Origin: Aquarana catesbeiana
Lineage: Eukaryota > Chordata > Amphibia > Anura > Ranidae
DNA: 64,000 nucleotides
Direction of reading: 5' to 3'
Assembly (NCBI RefSeq): GCF_042186555.1
Contig: NC_133324.1
Location: 136,761,577-136,825,576, forward strand
The position numbers were made by a program, and so were the translations under genes. The notes below the pieces were generated by a model. It saw nothing but the letters and a program-made list of their open reading frames with translations. It was not told the origin of the DNA and searched no databases. Shown here piece after piece: positions 1 through 10,699 of the stretch (positions are counted from its first letter, which is position 1; every line of letters starts with the position of its first letter).

Positions 1-548
1 TTGTCCTTTATGCTATAATGGTGTAGGGAATGTTTTCATTACACACATTCATTTTCTTAATACTATTTCAGCATTATTTGAATGCCACAGTGTACCTAAT
101 GTTTCTTGGTAACCTTGGAGCCCTTTTAGACCTCTTGCACACACGATGCCTAAAAAAAACAATGTTTTAGGCATTTTCTTTACTGATCCAAATGCAGCCA
201 ATTGTTTTTAATGGGCCTGTACACACAGGCGCATAAACTTGCTCTGCGTATTGATTAGTAAAAAATAAAATCTGCATTGACAGTCAGTATTTACATGCAA
301 ATATGCACCTTACTTTAGTTTTAAAAAGAGCTATAAGAGTTTTAACGTGTAAATGCTATAGAGCCCATTCTTGTGTTTTTTTTTTTTCTGCCAGGAATAT
401 CTAAATGTTCATATATCAGTGTGCAGTTACCCATATAGATACTAGATAAGTGACCACTGAGTGTAAATAGTAAGGCGTGTATAATATTTGATGGTGAATT
501 CGCTATGCATACATTCTAGATTTTATTACTTCATTTGCATCTTTCAAG
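1..548 (+). other. GFM2: 3' part of the last GFM2 intron
   Basis: AT-rich sequence without coding potential that ends in an acceptor (pyrimidine-rich stretch then CAG-like AAG at 546-548) in front of the terminal GFM2 exon. It is intronic by inference from that exon. I see no recognisable element inside it. Confidence 0.7.
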
Positions 549-674
549 GGTTATTCTACTGACCTGCGTACATTAACATCAGGGAGTGCCACATTTACTC
601 TTGAGCTGGCGAACTATGAAGGGATGGATCCTCAGGACCAGAATACCTTGCTAAAGAAGAAAGGACTTCTGTAA
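549..674 (+). CDS. GFM2: GFM2 terminal coding exon (partial gene)
   Basis: This exon encodes the last 41 residues and the TAA stop of mitochondrial elongation factor G2 (ribosome-releasing factor 2), the GTPase that with mitochondrial RRF splits post-termination mitoribosomes. Seen directly: an open frame that starts right after an acceptor AG at 547-548, reads GYSTDLRTLTSGSATFTLEL and continues with the NPQDQNTLL-like tail (here DPQDQNTLLKKKGLL) typical of the vertebrate protein's C-terminus. This lies at the very end of domain V of the EF-G fold. The remaining exons are upstream of the window. Convergent HEXB downstream repeats the human gene order and supports the call. The exon was not in any long ORF and was found by motif recognition. 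Confidence 0.88.
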   Translation, partial: GYSTDLRTLTSGSATFTLELANYEGMDPQDQNTLLKKKGLL

Positions 675-756
675 GCTTTGCTGGGAATCAAGAAAACCAA
701 CTTTCTTGTTCAACATGTCTGCAGAATGAATTCTCTTAATTAATGCTGTAAGAAAA

Positions 757-783
757 AATAAATCAAGCCTAACTTAAAATAAA
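757..783 (+). promoter_or_regulatory. GFM2 polyadenylation signals
   Basis: Two AATAAA hexamers, at 757-762 and 778-783, lie 83 and 104 bases after the GFM2 stop, followed by T-rich sequence. They most likely define a short 3' UTR. The stretch up to 965 holds only T-rich low-complexity DNA. Confidence 0.65.
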
Positions 784-965
784 ATATTTTTTTTACCATG
801 CATTTCGTTTTTTTTTTTTTTTTTATAACAATCCAAATAGGTTTTTTTGGGACCGTTTTTTTATTTTGTGGTGTATTTTATTATTTGAATGAGACCATAG
901 ATTTTTGTTTATGATGGTGGTAAATATCAATTTCATCTCATTTAAAGTAGCTTATTTGAACTCCA

Positions 966-1082
966 TTTTCCCTTATCGTCTTTCAGGACAGCACTTGAGT
1001 GAGTGACTCCTCCCCTTGCAAACAGGAAACACCTCTTCCACCAAACTTTAAAAGGAGGCTCCTTTCCACACATTGTCAGTTT
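966..1082 (+). repeat. DIRS A left inverted terminal repeat
   Basis: Reverse complement of 6316-6416 from the junction sequence TGTCCTGAAAGAC inward to ACTGACAATGTG, with few mismatches. The outermost bases (966-985) recur reverse-complemented in the ICR at 5902-5925. Confidence 0.88.
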
Positions 1083-1598
1083 TTGTGTTTCCTCCGGAGG
1101 GAACACTTCGTGGGGAAGTCAGGGCTCTCAGGTGCTGTCCTGGGAGCTCAGGTTTCCTGTATTTTTTCACCAAATGCTTTTTACCTCATGAGAGCTGTTC
1201 CTCCCATTCCACAGCTGAGGTTAGGTGCTGCTGGCTGGGCTCCCTCTCCCTCTTCATCTGGGCTCAGGGTGAGTCTGACTGTCGTGGGCATCGCTCCTGG
1301 GCAGCGGCAGGACAGGCGGTGGCCGTTTACTATGCTTTTTTTCTCAGGTCCACCGCCTGTTGCTTACAACACCACCACCATCTTGGGGATGGCAGCGGGG
1401 CTCCATCCGCCGGAAGTGAGGCATCCGGAAAGGGGGCGGCGCCCACGGAACAGGCGTGCGGCGTCATTTCCGCCGGAAATCGCAGAGGGAAAGGGGAGGA
1501 ATGGGGCTGGTGCTTATTTAGCGGTTCCGGTCCGGCGCACTGGCGCTATTGGAGTCCGGAACCGGCTTTTTAGCCACAAACACAGCAAGCGCTCCTCG

Positions 1599-1692
1599 AT
1601 GGAATCGATGGTGGCAGCAAGTGGGACAGGCACAGGCACCAGCAAGGCCCAGGTAAGGGGCAGTTGTATACTGTCCTCCTTGTACTGTGGGA

Positions 1693-1723
<31 letters not shown>

Positions 1724-2944
1724 CCCCCCCCCCCCGGTAGCAGGGGCCTGTCTGGGCACATAAGGCAGTTTAGTTCTTACTGTGCACCTGTGGTGAGCAT
1801 CCTTGGGAATAGGACAGGTTGTCTCACTGGGATGGTTTCTTCTTTTGTCTCATGGCAGGCCAAAAGCTCTGATCCAGTGGCAAAAAGAAAATGCCCTTCA
1901 TGTAAATCCAAGCTACCTGAAGGATGGAAGAAGACGTTATGTCAAGCTTGTATTGATTTGCTAGTTAAAGAAGAAGCTTCTTCCGCTTGCAGCGACTTGA
2001 TTGCATCTGTTAAAAAAAGAACTTGATGCGACTATCCAATCATTTCGCTTTTCGCTAGAAAACCCATCCCTGAGTCAGCCTACTACCTCACACTCCTCTC
2101 AAGGCTCACTTATAGTCCCGGCGGTGGAGACTGAGGCATCTCCTACCCCAGAGGGACTTTCCCCCTCTCAATCTGAGGATTCTGATGAGGGGGAGGAAGG
2201 AGAAAATTTACCTTCAAAATTTAAATTGTCTTTAGAACAGGTAAAGGCGTTTTCCTTTTGATGAAGATCCAGCGGCGGTTTGGAACAAAAATCCCAAACT
2301 AGATGCCGCGTTTTCTCAAGTCTCGAGGTCTACAGATTTGGCATTCGAGGACATGGGGGTGTTGAGAGATCCCATGGATAAAAGGATGGACCAGCTACTA
2401 AAAAGGGCTTGGCAATCCATCATGGGAAATCTTAAACCTACTATGGCAACTACATTGGTATCCAGAAATATGGAGTCCTGGTTAGAGCAACTTAAGGCCC
2501 ATATCTCAGCAGACTCGCCAAAACAAGAAATTTTGGATTCATTTTCAACACTGTCTGCCGCTGTCGCATTTATATCTGATGCATCAGCGGAATCAATTAA
2601 AATGACAGCTAGATCTGCTGCCCTAGCCAGCTCAGCCAGAAGGGCTCTGTGGTTGAAAACTTGGCCGGGGGACGCGGCATCCAAAAACAAGCTGTGTGGG
2701 ATACCGTTCCTGGGTGACTTGCTTTTTGGACCTGACTTAGATGCGGTTCTAGATAGAACAGCTGATAAAAAGAAGTCTTTTCCCATCAAAAAGAAAAAGC
2801 AGCCAGTTAACCGTTTTTTTCGTTCCCAAAGGGCTCAAGAACAAACCAAACCCCAGGAGAAAAGAAAAAATTGGGCATCGCAGAAGGGTAAAGGCAAAGG
2901 AAATGTCCTTTTCCATCCTCCTGCAGCCTCCGGTAAAGCACAAT
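1599..2944 (+). pseudogene. DIRS A gag, spliced 5' exon, frameshifted
   Basis: Gag-like nucleocapsid protein of the DIRS element. A start ATG at 1599 gives an 18-codon first exon ending CAG at 1652, followed by GTAAGG. An acceptor CATGGCAG ends at 1858, and exon 2 continues in phase with AKSSDPVAKRK and a CPSC...CQAC zinc-knuckle-like motif. The frame is broken at an A7 run near 2013-2019 and again near 2250. The remaining part (about 2262-2944) has the DPMDKRMDQLLKRAW...AARSALASSARRALWLK pattern and a basic KKKKQ tail typical of DIRS gag. Translation upstream of the acceptor without splicing gives only low-complexity sequence. I am confident of gag and moderately confident of the intron. Confidence 0.72.
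1653..1858 (+). other. putative spliceosomal intron in DIRS A gag
   Basis: 206 bases bounded by CAG|GTAAGG and a T-rich tract ending CATGGCAG, phase 0. It contains a (CT)n run at about 1694-1718 and a C run at 1722-1735, which would be unusual as coding sequence. The DIRS B element has an equivalent arrangement at 12444-12676. Confidence 0.55.
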
Positions 2945-4852
2945 GACTTGTGCGTACCAGTGGGGGGAAGGCTTCAAAGTTTCCTTCCCCTTTGGGCCAG
3001 CATGACAAAAAGTCTATACATTTTGGACATGCTGTCCCAAGGTTACAGGATAGAGTTTTCGGATCGCCCGCCAGAAAGGTTCTTTGTAACATACCTACCA
3101 AGGGATCTAACAAAGGCTCTGGCCATGAAGAACCTTTTTAAAGGATCTGAAGCACCAGAGGGTAGTGATACCAGTATCCCTAGAAGATCAGGGTCAGGGT
3201 TTCTATTCACACATCTTTCTGATAAGAAAACCATCCGGAAACTTCCGTCTTATCCTCAACCTAAAACCCCTGAACAAGTCAGTCCTATACAAAAAGTTTT
3301 GTATGGACTCAATTTTCACTGTCAGAAACATTCTGACAAAAGATTGTTTTATGGCATCAATCGATCTGAGGGATGCTTATCTTCATATTCCTGTAGCACC
3401 TCAGTCCCAGAAGTTCCTGAGGTTTGCGGTGAATATGGGCAAGGAGATTATACATCTTCAGTTCAGGGCCCTTCCCTTCGGCCTGTCGTCAGCTCCTCGT
3501 ATTTTTACGAAGATAATGGCGGAAGCTCTCGCCCCTCTTCGACTCCAGGGGATTGTGGTAATTCCATATCTGGACGACCTCCTCTTTTTTGCCCCATCCA
3601 GGGAAAAGTTGCAGGAGGATTTGAACAAATCCCGCAGTCATTTGGAGTCACTAGGGTGGATAGTGAATGTTCAAAAATCAAATTTCATCCCAGCTCAGCA
3701 AGTACTGTTTCTGGGTTACTTGATAGATTCAGTGGAGCAAAAGATTTTTCTCCCAGAAGAGAAAAAAAAAAAAAAATCAAGGTCCAAAGGGTAATAACGG
3801 CACTACAAACAAATCAACTGATTTCAGTCCGGAAGGTTATGTCGGCTCTGGGGACATTAACCTCTTCGATGCCAGCCATCCAATGGGCAAGGCTGCATTT
3901 CAGGACTCTCCAGAGGTTCCTTCTAAGGACATGGAACCACAGGACAGAGAGTTTGGATACAAAAGTAAAGATTCCCACCAGAGTCAAACGTTCACTTTGG
4001 TGGTGGAAAAGTCAGGTGGTACTGCAAAGAGGTCTTCTTTGGTCTTTTCCGACCGGGAAAGTGGTCACAACAGACGCCAGTTTGCAGGGATGGGGGGCCC
4101 ACATGGGTCAGGCCTTAGCGCAGGGAACATGGTCCCAGTTCGAGGCCCAAAAATCCTCAAATTGGAGAGAGCTGAAGGCAGTTGCCCTAGCATTAGCTTT
4201 CTTCTCTCAAAACCTCATAGGTTGCCATGTCCAGATTTTGTCGGACAGTGCCACGGCCATAGCCTACCTGAACAAACAGGGAGGCACAAGAAGCAGGGCT
4301 CTTCACTTAACTGTCAGTAGAGATTCTGGAGTGGGCGGAGAACCACTTACTATCTCTATCCGCAGTCCATCTAAAAGGCACATTGAACGAAGTAGCGGAT
4401 TATCTGAGCCGACAGAAAGTTCAGGAATCAGAGTGGAGTCTGAACAGGAAGGTGTTTGCATTAATCACCAGTGTTTGGGGTCTTCCGCAGGTAGACCTGT
4501 TTGCTTCAAAGCAAAACACGCAGCTCCCGAATTTTTTCTCCCTTCAGAGAGACATTTGCTCTCAGGGGATAGATGCTCTGGCACATCCGTGGGATTTTCA
4601 CCTAGGGTATGTGCTTTTCCTCCATTCCGGTTAATCCCTCTAGTGTTGAGGAAAATACTGAAAGAGAGAGTATCAATAATTTTGATTACTCCATATTGGC
4701 CAAAGAGAGCTTGGTTTTCCACGATTCTTCAGTTGGCAATCAAACCATGTTGGCATCTCTCGCTCAGTCAGGATCTGTTGATTCAGGGGCCAGTGCTTCA
4801 TCCAGAGGTAGGCAGGTTAAAGCTCACTGCCTGGTATCTGAGGAGCAGTTAA
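2945..4852 (+). pseudogene. DIRS A pol: reverse transcriptase and RNase H, frameshifted
   Basis: RT/RNase H polyprotein that copies the element RNA. In order: an N-terminal segment (2945-3150), RT fingers and palm with FMASIDLRDAYLHIPV (about 3348-3395), LPFGLSSAPRIFTK and the catalytic YLDD (about 3568-3580), RNase H with VVTTDAS, the NWRELKAV helix and SDSATAIAYLNKQGG (about 4050-4300), and the DIRS-typical tail LPQVDLFASKQNTQLPNFFS (4490-4550). Reading frame changes occur near 3155, at the A14 run 3763-3776, near 4315 and near 4620, so it is not a single ORF here. The final frame ends at TAA 4850-4852, overlapping the recombinase start. Confidence 0.85.
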
Positions 4853-5865
4853 TGAGAAGCAAAGGCTTTTCAGAACGTTTAACTACTACGTTGCTTTCCA
4901 GTAGGAAAAAGGTAACCAGGGATATTTACGCCAAAGTGTGGAAAGTCTATGTTTCTTTCGGTCATTCAGAACATAGGGAGGTTAAAGACCTAGTTTCAGT
5001 GCTGGAATTTTTGAAAAAAGGTGCAGACAAGAATCTGGCAGGCAGCACTCTTAAGGTGCAGGTGGCCGCCTTGGGAGTTTATCTGGAGAGATCCTTATCT
5101 TCAGAAACTCTGATCATGAGATTTTTCAAAGCACTTTCCAGGTCTAGACCGGTCCCGGTGAGGCATTTCCCAAATTGGGATCTCTCGGTGGTTCTGAAAG
5201 CTCTGGCAAAAGAACCATTTGAGCCTTTACAGGCCATATCCCTGAAGAAGTTAACTTTGAAGACTATTTTTCTGGTTGCAATTACTTCAGCAAGAAGGAT
5301 TAGTGAACTGCACGCCCTATCAGTAAAAGAGCCTTTTTTGTCAGTTTTTCCTGATAGAGTTGTCCTTAAAGTAGATCCGGGGTTCTTGCCAAAAGTGGCA
5401 AGCTTTAGCAATAGGTCTCAGGAGATTACTCTACCAACCTTTTGTGCTAACCCTTCGGGTGCAAAGGAAGAGCAGTTTCACAATTTAGACGTAAGACGTA
5501 TCCTGTTACATTATTTGGAAGTAACAGGAGGGTTTAGAGTTTCAGATTCATTATTTGTTCTTTTTTCTGGAAACAAAAAAGGCCAACAAGCATCAAAAGC
5601 ATCATTGGCTAGATGGCTTAAGACAGCTATTTCTGTAGCCTATTCTCAAATGGGTTTATCTTCCCCGCTGGGAATTAGGGCTCATTCAACGAGAGCCCAG
5701 GCCACTACATGGGCAGAAAGAGCTGGTGCCACCCCAGATCAGATTTGTAAGGTGGCTACGTGGTCAAGCTACTTAACGTTTGTCCGTCATTACAGACTGG
5801 ATCTCCTGTCAGCAGGGGACCAGGCTTTTGGCAGAAAGGTTCTGCAGGCTGTGGTCCCTCCCTAG
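4852..5865 (+). CDS. DIRS A tyrosine recombinase, open
   Basis: A 337-residue tyrosine recombinase that would integrate the circular DIRS cDNA without a target duplication. The catalytic set is complete: Arg in SARRISEL (codon at 5296), His and Arg in AHSTR (5683 and 5692), and the nucleophile Tyr in VRHYR (5791). The N-terminal part (RKKVTRDIYAKVWKVYVSF) is the SAM-like core-binding domain. I chose the ATG at 4852 because it overlaps the pol stop (TAATG) and because sequence upstream in this frame (the frame is open from 4609) is the shadow of pol. It ends just before the ICR. No stop or frameshift is seen, so the enzyme could be functional, unlike gag and pol here. Confidence 0.88.
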   Translation: MRSKGFSERLTTTLLSSRKKVTRDIYAKVWKVYVSFGHSEHREVKDLVSVLEFLKKGADKNLAGSTLKVQVAALGVYLERSLSSETLIMRFFKALSRSRPVPVRHFPNWDLSVVLKALAKEPFEPLQAISLKKLTLKTIFLVAITSARRISELHALSVKEPFLSVFPDRVVLKVDPGFLPKVASFSNRSQEITLPTFCANPSGAKEEQFHNLDVRRILLHYLEVTGGFRVSDSLFVLFSGNKKGQQASKASLARWLKTAISVAYSQMGLSSPLGIRAHSTRAQATTWAERAGATPDQICKVATWSSYLTFVRHYRLDLLSAGDQAFGRKVLQAVVPP

Positions 5866-5889
5866 GGGGGTAAGTCTCTATTATCCTCT

Positions 5890-5974
5890 CAAGTGCTGTC
5901 CTGAAAGACGATAAGGGAAAATTCAAGTTAGACTTACCGGTAACTTGTTTTCCTTGAGTCTTTCAGGACAGCAG
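5890..5974 (+). repeat. DIRS A internal complementary region
   Basis: Bases 5890-5925 are the reverse complement of the left outer edge and bases 5918-5974 are the reverse complement of the right outer edge (through TTACCGGTAACTTG). This pins both element ends, near 966 and 6457. Confidence 0.88.
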
Positions 5975-5987
5975 CATCCCGCCCTAT

Positions 5988-6256
<269 letters not shown>

Positions 6257-6315
6257 TGTGACTTATCATATCTCGATTATGTGTTCCAGTTTGGGGCCGG
6301 AGGTTCTCTACTACT

Positions 6316-6457
6316 ACTGACAATGTGTGGAAAGGAGCCTTCTTTTAAAGTTTGGTGGAAGAAGTGTTTCCTGTTTGCAAGGGGAGGAGTCACTCTCTCA
6401 AGTGCTGTCCTGTAAGACTCAAGGAAAACAAGTTACCGGTAAGTCTAACTTGAATTT
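6316..6457 (+). repeat. DIRS A right inverted terminal repeat and outer edge
   Basis: 6316-6416 is the inverted copy of the left ITR; 6404-6457 is the outer edge repeated in reverse complement in the ICR. Confidence 0.88.
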
Positions 6458-6458
6458 T

Positions 6459-6565
6459 TCTTGCCTGAAAAAGCCTTAAACAAAATCCACCAAAAACGAA
6501 GCAATAAATAAATAACTGTTTTCTTTTTTGTACAGAATAGGAGGGAGTCCCCCTATCAACTAGAG

Positions 6566-6605
<40 letters not shown>

Positions 6606-6937
6606 GTAAGTGGAAAAATCCTTCTTTCCTTCATCATTGAGTGAGGGACACAGGAATTCAGAAGCAGGTAGCATGTCCAAAAATAGTCAATGTATTGGGA
6701 ACCCTCTAGAACACAGAGGTTCCAGAAGGACCATAATCCATACCTGTTCTGGATGGGATGGGGCATACCAGACTGGTACACATAAACCTCCGCCAAACTG
6801 CATGGATGACACCTGCAAGGTGTCATAGGATCTGACCTACCCAACATTGATCTAGAGGAAAAAAAAGCTCCTAAGAAGCATCAGGCCTGCTCCGACCCAA
6901 TGAAGCACCCTCAACCAAACAGGGAAGGGCAGGAATC
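6459..6937. other. intergenic, poly-T and unclassified repeat-like DNA
   Basis: Contains a pure T run at about 6569-6602 and then about 300 bases with no coding potential. I recognise no gene or element. Confidence 0.5.
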
Positions 6938-7373
6938 TAAAGCCTCATACACACGATAGGACTTTGTACAAACTTTCCTGTGGCTTTTTGTACAAAGGGC
7001 GTTGGCCGTAAACTAATTAAGCATACACACGGCAGGACTTTTTCAGCCAACTTTCACCAAATCAAGTGGTTTTTCAGCTCTTAACCGCCACCCTTTGGTC
7101 AACTTCTGTATTGTTATCTGATCTTTTGCATTGGTTCTGAGCATGCGTGTTTGTACTTTGGACTAAAGTCCTATGGACTTGTGTACACACAATAGGATTT
7201 TGCACTATAGGACTTTTGTTGCCAGAAAGTTTGTCTGTTTGCACAGCCAACATTTGTCCGATGAAAACAGAAAAAGTTTGTCCGATGGAGCGTACACACG
7301 GTAGGATGTTGCCTTAAAACAACTAATTTGCATGTTTGTTGTCAAAAAGTCCTATCGTGTGTATGGGCCTTTA
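6938..7373. mobile_element. MITE with about 25-bp terminal inverted repeats
   Basis: Begins AAAGCCTCATACACACGATA and ends with the reverse complement (TATCGTGTGTATGGGCCTTT), with about 430 bases between and no ORF. Internal sequence repeats the motif 'tacacac..taggac'. The end type recalls Harbinger-class MITEs, but I could not fix the target duplication, so the superfamily is uncertain. Confidence 0.75.
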
Positions 7374-7422
7374 GCCACACTTTTTGTTTTCCTGGTTAAC
7401 CCTGGTGGCACCTTCCTGCAGA

Positions 7423-7511
7423 ACATGGTACAGGAGGTGATCATAGGCTGTGCAGACATGGTACAGGAGGTGATCATAGGCTGTGCGGACATGGTACAGG
7501 AGGCGGTCAGA
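7423..7511. repeat. 33-bp tandem repeat, almost three copies
   Basis: The unit ACATGGTACAGGAGGTGATC plus 13 more bases is repeated nearly three times; a related single unit recurs at about 7892-7925. It generates short repetitive ORFs of no significance. Confidence 0.9.
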
Positions 7512-8215
7512 TATGTAAATAATGAATGTGAATAATTTGTAAGTACAGAAAAAAGTGCGTAGTGCAAAAACATCAAATATCAAATCCATAAATAGTCCAA
7601 AATGTCATTAAAATATACAAAAGTACATATGCAAAAGTGAATAAGGATCCACAATCTTCAATATCATCTAGAAAGTAAAAGGTGCAGGAAAGTTCATCCC
7701 ATCCTAAATATGTAATCACACCCTCTTCCACCATCTGATCCATTCAATTTTTCACTTTTATTCTCCAGATCCATGTTCGCTGGGTTCTGGTCGACCCGTC
7801 CGGTGGTGAGGACTCTTTTGGCTGGCCGCTCTATCCGCAGCTATCAGCTCTAACACACTTCTGCTTCTCTCAATTTAAACACCCAAAGGTCCGAGGTGGT
7901 CATAGGCTGTGCAGACATGGTAAAGGAGTAATAACAGAAGGTGGTCAGAGGCTGCGGAGGGGTCCGGTCTTACCTAGCCAAGATGAGAGGCGCGCGCCAC
8001 CGCTGAGACCAGTACCACTGTTGCCTTACACTTAAAAATGGCACCACCCGGTGCCATTGCGTTACTGCACATACCTGCCCGAAAATGGGCGAGTGTGTAC
8101 GGGCTTTCCCGAACCCAGCTAGCTTCGGAACGGCGCATGTGAAGTTGACATGTCGGCCCGGGCCCGCAGCCATATTTTTTACAGCACCGCTGTCCTCAAA
8201 GCGAACCCATTTCCT
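7512..8215. other. unclassified repeat-derived DNA
   Basis: No sustained reading frame. GC-rich around 7790-8200, which might be the 5' part of a degraded retroelement, since a DIRS-like terminal fragment follows, but I cannot prove it. Confidence 0.3.
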
Positions 8216-8289
8216 GCTATACTGGTAGGCCAGTCCGACAATGTCCCAAATTGAGGCCTGGACCAGCTGCCATCCTCTCACTGGGTCGC

Positions 8290-8360
8290 AAGCATTGTTC
8301 TAATAGTGTTTCCTGTAGAGGTAGGAACCAATCATCTCTCGGGTTGCTGTCCTGAAAGAC
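8290..8360 (+). repeat. possible solitary DIRS terminal-repeat fragment
   Basis: Ends in GTTGCTGTCCTGAAAGAC, matching the conserved inner edge of DIRS ITRs elsewhere in the window (for example at 5899-5911 and 22420-22440). Only a short match is visible. Confidence 0.4.
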
Positions 8361-8370
8361 ATTTGTCAAG

Positions 8371-9181
8371 CCATCTAATGTACAGAGAACTTTCATACAA
8401 AAAAACATTAGCATGTTGAGGGGGGCGGATGGGTAGAGGAACAAGGGAAGTATAAGTGGATCAAACTTCAGCTTTAAAGGATAAGTTCATCTTTGGGAAC
8501 ATGTTACATGTTCCCACTGCTGCAGCCTACTGACCTACCACCTCTAGTGACAGCGAGCCAGGAATCTTCTCTCAGAACTCGCTGTCACAATTAAAAGAAA
8601 AAAAACTCCACCCACCCGGCTACACCATTCATCCACAAAAATGGCACACAACCTTTGTTGGCTTGTAGTTCTCAATGAACTACTAGGGGGCTGTTGCGTG
8701 TTCTAGGTAGTTAATGGTTTCTTCCTGTCAGTGTGTCTGCTCCAATGAGGTACGAGCAGACAGCCTACACAGTCTGCAGGAGTCATGCATTGCACCCGCG
8801 ATCTGCTGATCCAGGCGCCTATTAAAAAAAAAATGCATATATAAAATAATAAATGCACTTGTTTTACTTGCAAAAAGATTTGATGCTAGGACATTTGTGG
8901 GGTGCAAGTTGCCTGAGGTCACCAATGCAAAGCACTAAAATAACTGACTGGACCGCTTTTATTTGTTCAAAGGAGTTAACTGAAGCCAAGGGACTTTTTA
9001 GATCTGTGTTGCAGTAACATGCACTTTTACCATGGGTTACCACAATGCACATACAGTGGTGACTAATGCATCTGCATTGCAGCACACGCCATGCATTTGC
9101 ACAATGTTGAAAAAAAAACTGACGCACGTCCTTGTTTGGCTGCATTGTGGTATACTGGCAGCCCAAAATTATTTGGCTGCC
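8371..9181. other. intergenic, no gene seen
   Basis: A TTAAAGGATAAGTTC start near 8473 resembles one end of a TTAA-type MITE, but no matching far end is evident. No coding potential. Confidence 0.4.
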
Positions 9182-10149
9182 TTAAAGTAAAATTATAGGC
9201 AAAACTTTTTTTTCCATTTTAGTGTACGGGAGGGTTATAACCCCTGTCAGATTATTGTTTGATATCTGTGTCCCATTGAGGATATTTCCCTTCACCTCCT
9301 GTCCCATAGCCAAAAAAGGAAGTGAGAGGAAATCCCTGCAAATTAAGGGAATTCTGTGGGACCCCCACAGGTACTTGGGTATTCTGATGGGCTGCAGATA
9401 GGTACTTGGGTACTCTGATGGGCTGCAGATAGGTACTCTGGAACTCTGATGGGCTGCAGATAGGTACTCAGGTATTCTGATGGGCTGCAGATAGGTACTC
9501 GGGTATTCTGAGGGGCTGCAGATAGGTACTTGGGTACTCTGATGGGCTGCAGATAGGTACTCGGGTATTCTGATGGGCTGCAAATAGGTTCTCGGGTATT
9601 CTGGTGGGCTGCAGAGAGGTATTTGGGTGCTCTGATGGGCTGGTGACAGGTACTTGGGTACTCTGATGGCCTTGTGACAGGTACTCTGATGGGCAGCAGA
9701 TAGGTACTCGGGTATTCTAATGGGCTGCAGATAGGTACTCGGGTATTCTGATGGGCTGGTGACAGGTACTTGGGTACTCTGATGGGCAGCAGATAGGTAC
9801 TCGGGTATTCAGATGGGCTGCAGATAGCTACTAGGATACTCTGATGGGCTGGAGACAGGTACTTTGGGCTGTATTGGACACAGCCGGTCACGTGGTAAAG
9901 AGCTATTTTCACTGGCTCTTTACCCTGATCGGGGATGGGCTGTGTCCCGAGGGACACGCCTTATCCCCGATTGCCGCGCTGAGAATGGGAGGACATCATA
10001 TGAGCGTCATTTCACTATACGCCAGTAGGGGAGTGGTTGAGGAAGGTGAATCTCCTTAATGGGGGCACAGACAGCATTAAAAACCGACAAGCGTTCTAAT
10101 CCCTCTTCACTTTATCCAAAAATAAGTTTTGCCTTTAGTTATATTTTAA
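9182..10149 (+). mobile_element. TTAA-type MITE, copy 1, expanded by a minisatellite
   Basis: Starts TTAAAGTAAAATTATAGGCA and ends with the inverse (GTTTTGCCTTTAGTTATATT). Two other copies (22471-22811 reversed; 29810-30237) share the flanks (for example the block 'ccttcacttcctgtccc.agcc' and 'ctccttaat.agggcacagacag') and are about 340-430 bp. This copy is longer because a 31-bp tandem array and about 170 further bases replace its centre. Confidence 0.75.
9368..9862. repeat. 31-bp minisatellite, about 16 units
   Basis: The unit AGGTACTTGGGTATTCTGAT followed by 11 bases (gggctgcagat) repeats about 16 times with point variants and one or two shortened units. Its open frames on - (PICSPSEYPSTYL repeats) are artefacts of a period that is not a multiple of three read through a chance open frame. 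Confidence 0.95.
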
Positions 10150-10261
10150 CACAATGCACAATAACCTGTCCAAAATAGGTATTACACCGCTCCAGGTCTG
10201 TCTGCTCTAAACTCGCCCTCAAATCGTCACAAATGGAAGATTTTGGCAGCCGAGACAAGTA

Positions 10262-10690
10262 GAACAAAGAAGTGGATGACCGCACACTAGCAGACAGAAG
10301 AACCCAGAATTTTATTGCAACAATCCACAGATAAAAACATCAACACAGCTCCACAAGCAAAGAGGCAAACACTGATTTCATGCTACAGAGTGCTTAGTCG
10401 TAACAGAGCACACCTAATGGTTCCACTCTATATGTAGTCCACTCACACCATTATGTGCAGTTGAACCCAATTAGCAGCAAATGTTCTGTTCAGCTTAAAC
10501 TGCACACAAATAGTGTAACTCTTAATAGCCATACAATAAAAATCACACAATAAAATATGAATTAAACAAACCAAAAAAACATACAATAACAGAAATAGAA
10601 AAATAAATTAAAGAATGCTAGATCATCAGGACTTCAAAATCAATTATAATATAATACATGGATACGTGGATTGATAACAATATAATTGTT
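10262..10690 (-). repeat. PLE 3'-region arm, lower copy
   Basis: Diverged reverse complement of 17946-18375: shared blocks include the 'gtggatgaccgc' end, 'ccacagataaaaacatca', 'gttgaacccaattagcag' and 'gctagatcat'. Together they flank the L1/DIRS composite and a GIY-YIG fragment, so I interpret them as inverted 3'-UTR arms of one Penelope-like element. Confidence 0.65.
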
Positions 10691-10699
10691 ACCAATCCA

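Noticed and set aside
999..1763. 254-residue + ORF at the start of DIRS A
   Set aside because: Lies in the ITR and 5' leader, contains (CT)n-encoded Ser-Leu runs, and conflicts with the spliced gag model.
7423..9862. CRISPR-like regular repeats
   Set aside because: The 33-bp and 31-bp repeats are contiguous tandem arrays with no spacers, in a vertebrate genome.
9182..9957. Repetitive ORFs with ICSPSEYPSTYL units on -
   Set aside because: Products of the 31-bp minisatellite; no start context, no domain, no conservation in the array-free MITE copies.
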